Origin: Geobacter argillaceus
Lineage (GTDB): Bacteria; Desulfobacterota; Desulfuromonadia; Geobacterales; DSM-12255
Length of the DNA stretch: 64,000 nucleotides
Assembly (NCBI RefSeq): GCF_007830735.1
Contig: NZ_VLLN01000001.1
Location: 62,001-126,000 of the forward strand
Direction of reading: 5' to 3'
Part shown: piece by piece, positions 18,913 to 26,879 of the stretch
Position numbering within the stretch: position 1 is the stretch's first letter
How the letters are laid out: each line of letters opens with the position of its first letter
Program-made: the position numbers and the translations under genes
The notes under the pieces: model-generated
Told to the model about the DNA's origin: nothing
The model's database searches: none
What the model saw: only the letters and a program-made list of their open reading frames with translations

Positions 18913-20853
18913 TCATGCGCCACCCTGTTTCACGAAATTGAGCGTTCCACCGGCCAGCAGCTCTTGCCGCTGCCGTGCCGACACCTCCAGCAGGGTAACG
19001 ATGGTCCTGCCGTTCACCTCCACCGGGATCTCCGTGGCACCGGAGGCGACGAACTGCCGCACACCCTTGAACAGCAGCCTCTCCCCCTGCCTGAGGGTGT
19101 CGTAATCGGCCGGGTCCCTGAAGGTGAGCGGCAGGATGCCGAAGTTGATCAGGTTCGCCTTGTGGATCCGGGCGAAGCTCTTGGCAATCTTGGCGCGGAT
19201 TCCCAGGTAACGCGGCGCCAGTGCCGCGTGCTCCCGGCTTGACCCCTGGCCGTAGTTCTCGCCGGCAACCACCACCCCGCTTCCCTTGGCCATGGCCCGC
19301 TCCGGGAATTCCGGATCGATGATCTCGAACACGAACCGGCTGATGGCCGGGATGTTGCTCCGGAACGGGAGCACCTTGTTGCCGGCCGGCATGATGGTGT
19401 CGGTGGAGATATTGTCACCCACCGTGATGATCACCTCCGCCGACAGATCGTCCGGCAGCGGCTCGAAGTCGGGGAACGGCACGATGTTCGGCCCGGTGAC
19501 GATCTCCGCCCGTGCCGCCTCGGCCGGCGGCAGGGGATGGATGATGCTGGAGTCGTCCAGCAGGTAACTATCCGGGTTCTGGACGGCCGGCCATGTCATC
19601 AGCTTGCCCAGCTCCCGCGGATCGGTGATGACACCGAACAGGCCGGCGGCAGCGGCGGTCTCCGGCGAGCAGAGGTAGACCCGATCGTTCTTGGTGCCGC
19701 TTCTGCCCGGGAAATTGCGGGGAAAGGTGCGCAGCGAAACCTGATCGGTGCCCGGCGCCTGCCCCATGCCGATACACCCCAGACAGCCGGGCTGGTGGAT
19801 CTGGGCGCCGGCCAGAAGGAGCATCATGAAGCCCCCTTGCGCCGCAACATTCTCCAACACCTGGCGGCTGCCGGGGTTGATGTTGAAGGAAACATGGGGT
19901 GCCACCCGTTGGCCGTCCAAGATGCGGCAGACGGTCATCAGGTCGCGGAACGAGGAGTTGACCGAGCTCCCCACGATCACCTGGTCCACTTTGGTCCCGG
20001 CCACCTCACGAACCGGTACCACCTTGTCCGGTGACGAGGGACAAGCGATGAGCGGCTCCAGGGTGGAAAGATCGATCTCGTCGTACTCGTCGTAACCGGC
20101 ATCGGGATCGGCGGCCAGTTCCGACCATGAAGCACCGCGCCCCTGGGCCTCCAGGAACTCCCGGGTCCGGTGGTCCGACGGGAAGATGGAGGTGGTTGCA
20201 CCCAGTTCAGCCCCCATATTGCCGATGGTGGCCCGGTCGGTGGCCGACAGGGTCGCCACGCCCGGGCCGTAATACTCGATGATCTTCCCCACGCCACCCT
20301 TCACGCTGTGGCGACGGAGCATCTCCAGGATCACGTCCTTGCCCGAGACCCACGGCGGCAGCTGACCGGTCAGCTTCACCCCAAAGACCTTGGGACAGGG
20401 AAGATGGAACGGGTGGCCGGCCATGGCCAGGGCCACGTCCAGGCCGCCGGCGCCGATGGCCAGCATGGCCAGCCCGGCAGCCGACGGGGTGTGGGAATCG
20501 GCACCGAGCATCACCTTTCCCGGCACCCCGAACCGCTCCAGATGCACCTGGTGGGAGACACCATTACCCGGTTTGGAGAGGTGGATGCCGAACCGCTGGG
20601 CCGCCGTTGCCAGGAAGACGTGGTCGTCGGCGTTCTTGTTGTCGGTCTGGAGCAGGTTGTGGTCGATGTACTGGGCCGCCAGCTCCACCTTCACCCGGTC
20701 GACCCCCATGGCCATGAACTCCAGCAAGGCCATGGTGCCGGTCGCATCCTGCAGCAGGGTGTGGTCGATTCTGATAGCTATTTCTGTGCCCGGAATCAGC
20801 TCACCCTTTTCCAGGTGAGCCTCCAGGATCTTTGTCGTAAGGTTCTTTGCCAT
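18913..20853 (-). CDS. Aconitate hydratase (short form, 646 residues)
   Basis: Interconverts citrate and isocitrate in the TCA cycle. The whole aconitase fold is present: HTLLQDATGT, GADSHTPSAAGLAMLAIGAG, the Cys pair PGCLGCIGMG, and a C-terminal swivel domain with GDNISTDTI and YGQGSSREHAALAPRYLGI. It is shorter than AcnA (about 890), matching the compact aconitase group. The first cluster-ligand motif, normally GSCTN, is GSSVNSS here, so one of the three [4Fe-4S] cysteines is replaced by Ser (see findings). Start at 20853 has AAGGAGA six bases upstream. It lies 60 bases after lpdA within the suc block. Confidence 0.9.
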   Translation of the reverse strand: MAKNLTTKILEAHLEKGELIPGTEIAIRIDHTLLQDATGTMALLEFMAMGVDRVKVELAAQYIDHNLLQTDNKNADDHVFLATAAQRFGIHLSKPGNGVSHQVHLERFGVPGKVMLGADSHTPSAAGLAMLAIGAGGLDVALAMAGHPFHLPCPKVFGVKLTGQLPPWVSGKDVILEMLRRHSVKGGVGKIIEYYGPGVATLSATDRATIGNMGAELGATTSIFPSDHRTREFLEAQGRGASWSELAADPDAGYDEYDEIDLSTLEPLIACPSSPDKVVPVREVAGTKVDQVIVGSSVNSSFRDLMTVCRILDGQRVAPHVSFNINPGSRQVLENVAAQGGFMMLLLAGAQIHQPGCLGCIGMGQAPGTDQVSLRTFPRNFPGRSGTKNDRVYLCSPETAAAAGLFGVITDPRELGKLMTWPAVQNPDSYLLDDSSIIHPLPPAEAARAEIVTGPNIVPFPDFEPLPDDLSAEVIITVGDNISTDTIMPAGNKVLPFRSNIPAISRFVFEIIDPEFPERAMAKGSGVVVAGENYGQGSSREHAALAPRYLGIRAKIAKSFARIHKANLINFGILPLTFRDPADYDTLRQGERLLFKGVRQFVASGATEIPVEVNGRTIVTLLEVSARQRQELLAGGTLNFVKQGGA

Positions 20854-20913
20854 GGCGTTCTCCTTTTGAAAACCTTTGTAACAGTTGCAGAGAGCGGTTC
20901 AATGGGTGCTGTT

Positions 20914-22356
20914 TCACGCGTGGATGGCCCGCTTTTCCACGTCCAGTGCCGCCTCTTTCATCGCCTCGGAAAAGGTCGGGTGGGCATGGAAGGTCATGGC
21001 CACATCCTGGGCTGTCCCACCGTAGGTCATGGCGGTGACCGCCTCGGCGATCAGGTCAGAGGCCCGCGGCCCGATGATATGGACCCCCAGGAGCCGGCCG
21101 CTCTGCTGATGGGCCAGTACCTTGACGAACCCCTCGGTTTCGTCCAGGCACCTGGCCCGTCCATTGGCCACAAAACTGAACCTGCCGCTCCCATAAGGGA
21201 CTCCTTCCGCCTTCAGCTGCTCCTCGGTCTTCCCCACCGACGCCACCTCCGGCCAAGTGTAGCAGATGCCGGGCAGATAGTCGTAATCGACCTGTGATGC
21301 CTCACCGCGGAGCCGTTCGGCGAACACCACCGCCTCCTCCATCGCCTTGTGCGCCAGCATCGGACCGGGAATCAGATCGCCGATGGCGTAGATGCCGGGT
21401 GCCGAAGTCTGATAGTTTTCGTCTACAACTATTCTACCATGGTCATCCAACTTTACCTCTGCCGCTTCGAGCCCCAGGCCGCCGGTCAGTGGCTTCCTGC
21501 CGACCGCCACCAGCAGTGCACTACAGGGAAGCTCTTCGCTCCCCCCCGGCCCCTCGATGCTGGCCACGGTCTGGCCGTCCCGCTTGGTGACGCCTGTCAC
21601 CCGTGTCTCGAAGCGAAAGGCTATCCCCTGCTTCTTGAGTCCCCGCACCAGGGCGTCCGCAACCTGGCCGTCGGTGGCCGGCAGAGGTTTGGGAAGCATC
21701 TCCACCACCGTCACCCTGGCGCCGAGCCGGCGCCAGACCGATCCGAGCTCCAGGCCGATGTAGCCGGCACCCACCACCAGCAGATGTTCCGGCACCGTTG
21801 CAAAGGAGAGTGCCTCCCGCGCACTCACCACGGTCTCGTCGTCGAACGGCATGAACGGCAGCTCGACAGCGGCACTGCCCGTGGCAAGGAGGACGCGACG
21901 GCCCCTTATGGCCTTTGAATCTTCCCGGTCCCCGGTCCCCGGTCCCTGGTCCCCATTTTTCACCTCCACCCGATGCATCCCGTCCGCACCCTTTCCGGCC
22001 AGCCGGCCTTGGCCGGTTACCAGGGTAATCCCGTTCTTTTTGAAGAGGAAGGCGACGCCATCGGTGAGTTTTTTCACCACGTCGTCCTTCCGCGCCATCA
22101 TCCGGCCCAGATTGAGGACCGGCGGAGGGATCTCGATGCCGTGGCTGCTAAACCGGTCCCGCGCCAGGGCGAAGTATTCGGAAGAATCCAGGAGCGCCTT
22201 GCTCGGGATGCACCCCTCGTTAAGACAGACCCCGCCCAGGGCGGAACGGCTCTCCACCACCGCTACCGTCATCCCCAGCTGGGCAGCCCGAATCGCGGCC
22301 ACGTAGCCACCCGGGCCGGCACCGATGATAATCAGGTCAAAAAAAATTTCAGACAT
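20914..22356 (-). CDS. lpdA: Dihydrolipoamide dehydrogenase (E3)
   Basis: A 480-residue FAD disulfide oxidoreductase that reoxidises lipoate for the pyruvate and 2-oxoglutarate dehydrogenases encoded on either side. The FAD site is IIIGAGPGGYVAAIRAAQLG, the redox disulfide is GGVCLNEGCIPSKALL, the NAD site VVGAGYIGLELGSVW, a second FAD motif GIYAIGDLIPGPMLAHKA, and the catalytic His-Glu pair HAHPTFSEAMKEA. Start at 22356 has GGAGG ten bases upstream. An odd Gly/Asp-rich stretch (NGDQGPGTGDRED, residues about 134-146) is encoded by a tandem DNA heptamer repeat. No other E3 gene lies in the window. Confidence 0.94.
   Translation of the reverse strand: MSEIFFDLIIIGAGPGGYVAAIRAAQLGMTVAVVESRSALGGVCLNEGCIPSKALLDSSEYFALARDRFSSHGIEIPPPVLNLGRMMARKDDVVKKLTDGVAFLFKKNGITLVTGQGRLAGKGADGMHRVEVKNGDQGPGTGDREDSKAIRGRRVLLATGSAAVELPFMPFDDETVVSAREALSFATVPEHLLVVGAGYIGLELGSVWRRLGARVTVVEMLPKPLPATDGQVADALVRGLKKQGIAFRFETRVTGVTKRDGQTVASIEGPGGSEELPCSALLVAVGRKPLTGGLGLEAAEVKLDDHGRIVVDENYQTSAPGIYAIGDLIPGPMLAHKAMEEAVVFAERLRGEASQVDYDYLPGICYTWPEVASVGKTEEQLKAEGVPYGSGRFSFVANGRARCLDETEGFVKVLAHQQSGRLLGVHIIGPRASDLIAEAVTAMTYGGTAQDVAMTFHAHPTFSEAMKEAALDVEKRAIHA
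21927..21954. repeat. Four tandem GGTCCCC heptamers inside lpdA
   Basis: Copies at 21927, 21934, 21941 (GGTCCCT) and 21948. On the lpdA strand they read GGGGACC/AGGGACC. Gain or loss of one 7-base unit would shift the lpdA frame. They encode the Gly/Asp-rich loop of the protein. Confidence 0.85.
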
Positions 22357-22380
22357 GTTAAGAAATCCTCCAAGATTTTC

Positions 22381-22575
22381 GTCGCGTAGCGACCGAACGC
22401 CTGTAGCCCGGCGATTCATCGCCGGGGAAACTATCACCCAAACCATTTCTGTCGCGTAGCGACATCTCTAACGATAAGCCGCTACGCGGCTTGCCGATAA
22501 CGAGGAATCCTGCAACCGGGGGATAAATCCCCCGGCTACACGCATTCTGTCCCTGACGGGACGAAAAGTCCCGTC
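22381..22575. repeat. Cluster of REP/REPIN-like palindromes between sucB and lpdA
   Basis: The 312 bases between lpdA and sucB hold no gene but six palindromes: GTCGC-gta-GCGAC twice (22381-22393 and 22451-22463), CCCGGCGAT-tc-ATCGCCGGG type (22407-22426), AAGCCGC-tac-GCGGCTT (22476-22492), CCGGGGGAT-aa-ATCCCCCGG (22516-22535) and GACGGGAC-gaaaa-GTCCCGTC (22555-22575). Two units share a TGTAGCC flank and lie in opposite orientation, as in REPIN doublets. They would form strong hairpins in the sucAB-lpdA transcript. Confidence 0.75.
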
Positions 22576-22668
22576 GGTTATGTTGAGCCCTCGAAAACCA
22601 ACAACCTCTCTCGCCACTGCTACACCATAAGGTTTCGTTCCTCAACCCAACGGATAAGACCGTTTTTC

Positions 22669-23850
22669 TTATCCCTCCAGAAACAGCTCTTCCGGCTCTT
22701 CCACATACGCCTTCACCTTCTTTAGGAACTGCACAGCCTCCCGACCGTCGATGATCCGGTGGTCATAGGAGAGGGCAAGGTACATCATGGGGCGGATCAC
22801 GATCTGACCATCCCGCACCACCGGCCGCTCCTGGACGGCATGCATCCCCAGCACGCCGCTCTGGGGCGGATTGAGGATCGGGGTGCTCATCAGGGAGCCG
22901 TAGACCCCGCCGTTGCTGATGCTGAAGGTACCCCCCTCCAGGTCGGCAATGGCCAGGCGGTTCGTCCGGACCTTCTCCACGAAACCGGCAATCCGCTGCT
23001 CGATCTCCGCAAAATGGAGCTGGTCGGCATCCTTCAGGACCGGCACCACCAGCCCCTTTTCCCCGCCAATGGCGATGCCGATGTCGTAGAAATCGTGAAA
23101 GACGAGGTCGTCGCCGTCGATGCTGGCGTTAACGGCCGGAAACTCGCGCAGCGCCTCGCAACAGGCCTTGACGAAAAAAGACATGAACCCCAGGGATACG
23201 CCGTGTTTCTGCTGGAAATGCTCCTTGTGGCGCCTGCGCAGCTCGATGATCCGGCTCATCTCCGCCTCGTTGAAGGTGGTGAGCATGGCGGTCTGCTGCC
23301 GGGCCGAAAGGAGCCGCTCGGCGATCCGCTTCCGGATCGGGCTCATTGCCACCCGCCGGCTCCGGTCTTCAGTCCGGTCCGCTGTCGGCCGGTAGGGGGC
23401 CGGCTCCTCCGACCTGACGGACGACGGCAAGGTCTCATCGCCTTTTCCTGGTTCCTGTTTTCCAGTCCCCAGCAGATCCTCGACCGTTACCCGTCCACCC
23501 CGGCCGGTACCGACGACAGCCGTCACGTCTACCCCCTGCTCGGCCGCCAGCTTCCTCACCGCCGGCGACAGGGGTGGCCGCTTTGCAGCATCTCCGGCCG
23601 GCAGCACTGTTTTCGGTACCGGCCCCGTGGCGAGACTGCCGATCACCGTGCCGATCTTCACCGTTTCGCCGGCCGGGACGGCAATGGTAAGCACGCCGTC
23701 CGCCTCGGCCGGCAGCTCCAGGGTGATCTTGTCGGTCTCCAACTCGCAGAGCGGCTCGTCCCTCTGCACCGCCGCACCGTCCTCCTTGAGCCATTTCGCC
23801 ACCAACGCCTCATGCACCGATTCGCCGACCTCGGGGATCTTGATATCCAT
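22669..23850 (-). CDS. sucB: 2-oxoglutarate dehydrogenase E2, dihydrolipoamide succinyltransferase
   Basis: A 393-residue core subunit of the 2-oxoglutarate dehydrogenase complex. The N-terminal lipoyl domain (MDIKIPEVGESVHEALVAKW) carries the lipoyl Lys in CELETDKITLELPA. A subunit-binding domain (SPAVRKLAAEQGVDVTAVVG) is at about 95-130, and the catalytic domain has GGTFSISNGGVYGSLMSTPI and the active site YDHRIIDGREAVQFL. These features separate it from the pyruvate-type PdhC upstream. Start at 23850 has GGAGGA five bases upstream. It follows sucA by 154 bases. Confidence 0.94.
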   Translation of the reverse strand: MDIKIPEVGESVHEALVAKWLKEDGAAVQRDEPLCELETDKITLELPAEADGVLTIAVPAGETVKIGTVIGSLATGPVPKTVLPAGDAAKRPPLSPAVRKLAAEQGVDVTAVVGTGRGGRVTVEDLLGTGKQEPGKGDETLPSSVRSEEPAPYRPTADRTEDRSRRVAMSPIRKRIAERLLSARQQTAMLTTFNEAEMSRIIELRRRHKEHFQQKHGVSLGFMSFFVKACCEALREFPAVNASIDGDDLVFHDFYDIGIAIGGEKGLVVPVLKDADQLHFAEIEQRIAGFVEKVRTNRLAIADLEGGTFSISNGGVYGSLMSTPILNPPQSGVLGMHAVQERPVVRDGQIVIRPMMYLALSYDHRIIDGREAVQFLKKVKAYVEEPEELFLEG

Positions 23851-23899
23851 GATTCCTCCAGTGCCCTAACCTGAAAACAATTGTCAACCGCTGATGAAC

Positions 23900-23961
23900 G
23901 CGGATGAACGCCGATAAAATCCTTGAAACAAGACGCATCCAATCGATCAGCGTGCATCCGC
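23900..23961. repeat. Imperfect inverted repeat between sucA and sucB
   Basis: GCGGATGAACGC (23900-23911) and GCGTGCATCCGC (23950-23961) are inverted with 11 of 12 bases matching and a 38-base loop. It resembles a dispersed intergenic repeat of proteobacteria and could form an mRNA hairpin separating sucA from sucB. Confidence 0.5.
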
Positions 23962-24004
23962 GGTTCAAACGCCTTTCCCGACAGGAACCGGGACAGCTCG
24001 GGTC

Positions 24005-26704
24005 TCACAAAGCGCCGAACGCCGCCTCAATGATCCTCTTCTGCTCCTCCGCATGCAGCCGATGGGAGCCGACTGCCGGCGCCGCGGCCGGTGGCCGCCC
24101 CACATAGCGCGGCTCATGGCCGATCGCTTCCGTCAGGTACGGTCGGAGATGCTCCCAGGCCCCCATGTTGGCCGGCTCCTCCTGGACCCAGCGCCACTCA
24201 ACGGCGTCGGGAAACGTGGCTACCGCTTTCCGGAGCAGGTCGGTCCGTACCGGGTAGAGCTGCTCCACCCGGATGATCGCCACATCCCGCCTGGCAAGCG
24301 CCTCCCGCTGCTCCAGGAGTTCGTAATAGATCTTGCCGCTGCATATGAGCAGTGTCGTCGCCCCTTCCCGGATCTCGGGATCGGGCAGAACCTCGCGGAA
24401 CGAGCCGTCGCTAAGGTCGGCCAGGTCCGAGACGCACGCAGGATGGCGGAGCAGGCTCTTGGGGGTGAACACGACCAGCGGCTTGCGGAAGGGGAGCTTT
24501 ACCTGGCGTCGCAGGAGATGGAAGAGCTGTGCCGGCGTGGACGGATACACGACCAGAAGATTGTCCTCGGCGCAGAGCTGGAGATACCGCTCGATCCGGG
24601 CGCTGGAGTGCTCCGCCCCCTGCCCCTCGTACCCATGGGGGAGGAAGAGGACCAGGCCGCAGGAGCGGTCCCACTTGCTCTCGCCGCCGGCGATGAACTG
24701 GTCGATGATCACCTGGGCGCCGTTGGCGAAGTCGCCGAACTGGGCCTCCCAGATCACCAGGCTGTCCGGGAAGCTGACGGCGTAGCCGTACTCGAAACCG
24801 AGCACGGCATTCTCCGAAAGCATGCTGTCAAAAACCTGGAAGGTCGCCCCGGCCTTCGCCACGCCGGCGAGCGGGATATGGCGGGCGTCGGTATGCAGGT
24901 CGTGCAGCACGGCATGGCGATGGTTGAAGGTGCCGCGCCGGGAGTCCTGCCCCGAAAGTCGGACCACGCCCCCCTCATTCAGCAGGGTCGCATAGCCAAG
25001 GGCCTCGGCGCTCCCCCAGTCAAGCCCGGTTCCCGCCTGGACCATTTCCCGGCGGCGGTCCAGAAGGGCAGCCACCTTGGGGTGGGGGGTGAACCCATCG
25101 GGGAGCGTTGCGAGACGGTCGGCCAGGGAGGCCAGGGTTTGCCGCGGCACACCGGTGGCAACCTCCACCGGTGCGTAGTCGCGCCGGATCTCGTGCCAGG
25201 CCCCTTCATGCCCGAGATCCGCCGTGGGATCGGGCTCCTCCTGCAGAGCGCTCTCCAGGCGGGCCTTCACCTCCTGCTCCATGGCGTCAATGGTTGCCGT
25301 CTCCTCACCCGCGGCAATCAACTGGTCGGCATAGAGACGATAGGCCGGCGGCCGTCCCTTGATCCGTTCGTACATGAGCGGCTGGGTGAAGAACGGCTCG
25401 TCACCCTCGTTGTGGCCGTGCCGGCGGTAGCAGATGATCTCCACCACCACGTCCCGGCCGAACGCCTGCCGGTAATCGAGCGCCAGCCTCGCCACATGGG
25501 CAACGGCTTCCGGATCTTCGCCGTGGACGTGAAAAACCGGGATCATCAGCATCCTTGCCATATCGGTGGCATACCGGGTGGACCGGGCGTCCGCCGGCAG
25601 GGTGGTGAAGCCGATCTGGTTGTTGATGACCACGTGGAGGGTGCCGCCGGTGCCGTACCCTTCCAGTTGGGAGAGGTTGAAGGTCTCGGCCACGATCCCC
25701 TGGCCGGCAAAGGCCGCGTCGCCGTGGATCAGGACCGGCAGGAGCCGTTTCCTGCCGTCGGTGCCGAGACGGTCCTGGCGGGCACGGCTCGTCCCTTCCA
25801 CCACCGGATCGACCGCCTCCAGATGGGAGGGGTTGAAGGCCAGGGCCAGGTGGAGCCGGTGGCCGGGAGCCGCTTCCAGGTCAACGGAAAACCCCTTGTG
25901 GTATTTCACGTCCCCCTCACCGACGATACCCAGTTCCCGGTTGTCGGCAAACTCGGCAAAGATGTTGGCCAGCGGCTTGCCGAGGATATTGGCCAGGACG
26001 TTCAGCCGCCCCCGATGTGCCATGCCGAGGACCATGGCACTGATGCCGTGGCCGGCTGCACTGCCGACCAGCTGGTCCAGGAGGACGATCAGGGCTTCGC
26101 CCCCCTCCAGGGAAAACCGTTTCTGGCCAATGAACCTGCGGTGGAGAAACTCCTCGAACAGGGTCGCTTCCTGGAGCCGCCTGAGTATCCGGAGCTGCTC
26201 GTCGCGGGAAAAGCGGGTGCGGTTTCCGACCGGCTCCATCCGGTCGATGAGCCACTGCCGCTCGGCAGGTTCCTGGATATGCATGAACTCCACGCCGATG
26301 GCGTGGCAGTAGGTGTCACGCATCACTTCCAGGATCTCCCGAAGCGTCGTGCTCTGTTTCATGAAGCGCCGGGTATGCACCAGCGTGTCCAGATCGGCTT
26401 CGGTCAGGTCAAAGGCAGCCAGGTCCAAGAGCGGATGGGAAAGGGCACAGGGAGAGAGGGGATCGGTACAGGCCAGGAGGTGGCCGATATCCCGGTAGCG
26501 GTAGATCAGCGACTGTACCCCCGACTGCTTGAGGGGGGCGGCAGAGGGGCCGCCTTCTGCCGGCACAGCCGCCAGCGCGCCCCCGCCGAGTTCGTATCCG
26601 GCGAAAAAGGCCTGCCAGTCAGCCGGCAGCGGGTCGGGTGCCTGGCGCCAGAGGCGGTACTGTTCTTCGATCCATTGCGGAGAGAGGTTTCCAAGAGAGA
26701 CCAT
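24005..26704 (-). CDS. sucA: 2-oxoglutarate dehydrogenase E1
   Basis: An 899-residue thiamine diphosphate enzyme that decarboxylates 2-oxoglutarate and succinylates the lipoate of SucB. N-terminal SucB-binding motif (LSPQWIEEQYRLWRQAPDPL), E1 domain with GMAHRGRLNVLANILGKP, HGDAAFAGQGIVAETFNLSQ and NNQIGFTTLP (TPP site), then the transketolase-like domain with RGTFNHRHAVLHD and LPHGYEGQGAEHSSARIERY. Start at 26704 has AAGGA seven bases upstream. An operator-like palindrome lies 26 bases before the start. A complete 2-oxoglutarate dehydrogenase is unusual for an anaerobe but I recall these genes in Geobacter genomes beside an aconitase gene. Confidence 0.95.
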   Translation of the reverse strand: MVSLGNLSPQWIEEQYRLWRQAPDPLPADWQAFFAGYELGGGALAAVPAEGGPSAAPLKQSGVQSLIYRYRDIGHLLACTDPLSPCALSHPLLDLAAFDLTEADLDTLVHTRRFMKQSTTLREILEVMRDTYCHAIGVEFMHIQEPAERQWLIDRMEPVGNRTRFSRDEQLRILRRLQEATLFEEFLHRRFIGQKRFSLEGGEALIVLLDQLVGSAAGHGISAMVLGMAHRGRLNVLANILGKPLANIFAEFADNRELGIVGEGDVKYHKGFSVDLEAAPGHRLHLALAFNPSHLEAVDPVVEGTSRARQDRLGTDGRKRLLPVLIHGDAAFAGQGIVAETFNLSQLEGYGTGGTLHVVINNQIGFTTLPADARSTRYATDMARMLMIPVFHVHGEDPEAVAHVARLALDYRQAFGRDVVVEIICYRRHGHNEGDEPFFTQPLMYERIKGRPPAYRLYADQLIAAGEETATIDAMEQEVKARLESALQEEPDPTADLGHEGAWHEIRRDYAPVEVATGVPRQTLASLADRLATLPDGFTPHPKVAALLDRRREMVQAGTGLDWGSAEALGYATLLNEGGVVRLSGQDSRRGTFNHRHAVLHDLHTDARHIPLAGVAKAGATFQVFDSMLSENAVLGFEYGYAVSFPDSLVIWEAQFGDFANGAQVIIDQFIAGGESKWDRSCGLVLFLPHGYEGQGAEHSSARIERYLQLCAEDNLLVVYPSTPAQLFHLLRRQVKLPFRKPLVVFTPKSLLRHPACVSDLADLSDGSFREVLPDPEIREGATTLLICSGKIYYELLEQREALARRDVAIIRVEQLYPVRTDLLRKAVATFPDAVEWRWVQEEPANMGAWEHLRPYLTEAIGHEPRYVGRPPAAAPAVGSHRLHAEEQKRIIEAAFGAL

Positions 26705-26729
26705 GCAGCATTCCTTGTCATCGCTTAAT

Positions 26730-26745
26730 TGGTCAGATCTGACCA
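26730..26745. promoter_or_regulatory. 16-bp perfect palindrome upstream of sucA
   Basis: TGGTCAGATCTGACCA is a perfect dyad 26 bases before the sucA ATG and about 135 bases before radA. The TGGTC...GACCA half sites recall GntR/FadR-type operators, but the regulator is unknown. The location suits repression of the suc-lpd-aconitase transcript. Confidence 0.55.
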
Positions 26746-26879
26746 GATGGAAGTATACCAGAGCATCCCCGGCGTTCAATGCAGAGAAACGACACCGGTA
26801 GCTGTCCGGCACGCCGGCTCATTGACAGCCCCGAATGGCAAGGCTACTATGCGGCAATCCCCGCATTCCAGGAGCTACC

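Noticed and set aside
24053-26728. 891-codon open frame antisense to sucA
   Set aside because: Same shadow effect; Gly/Arg/Pro-rich translation without domains or ribosome site.
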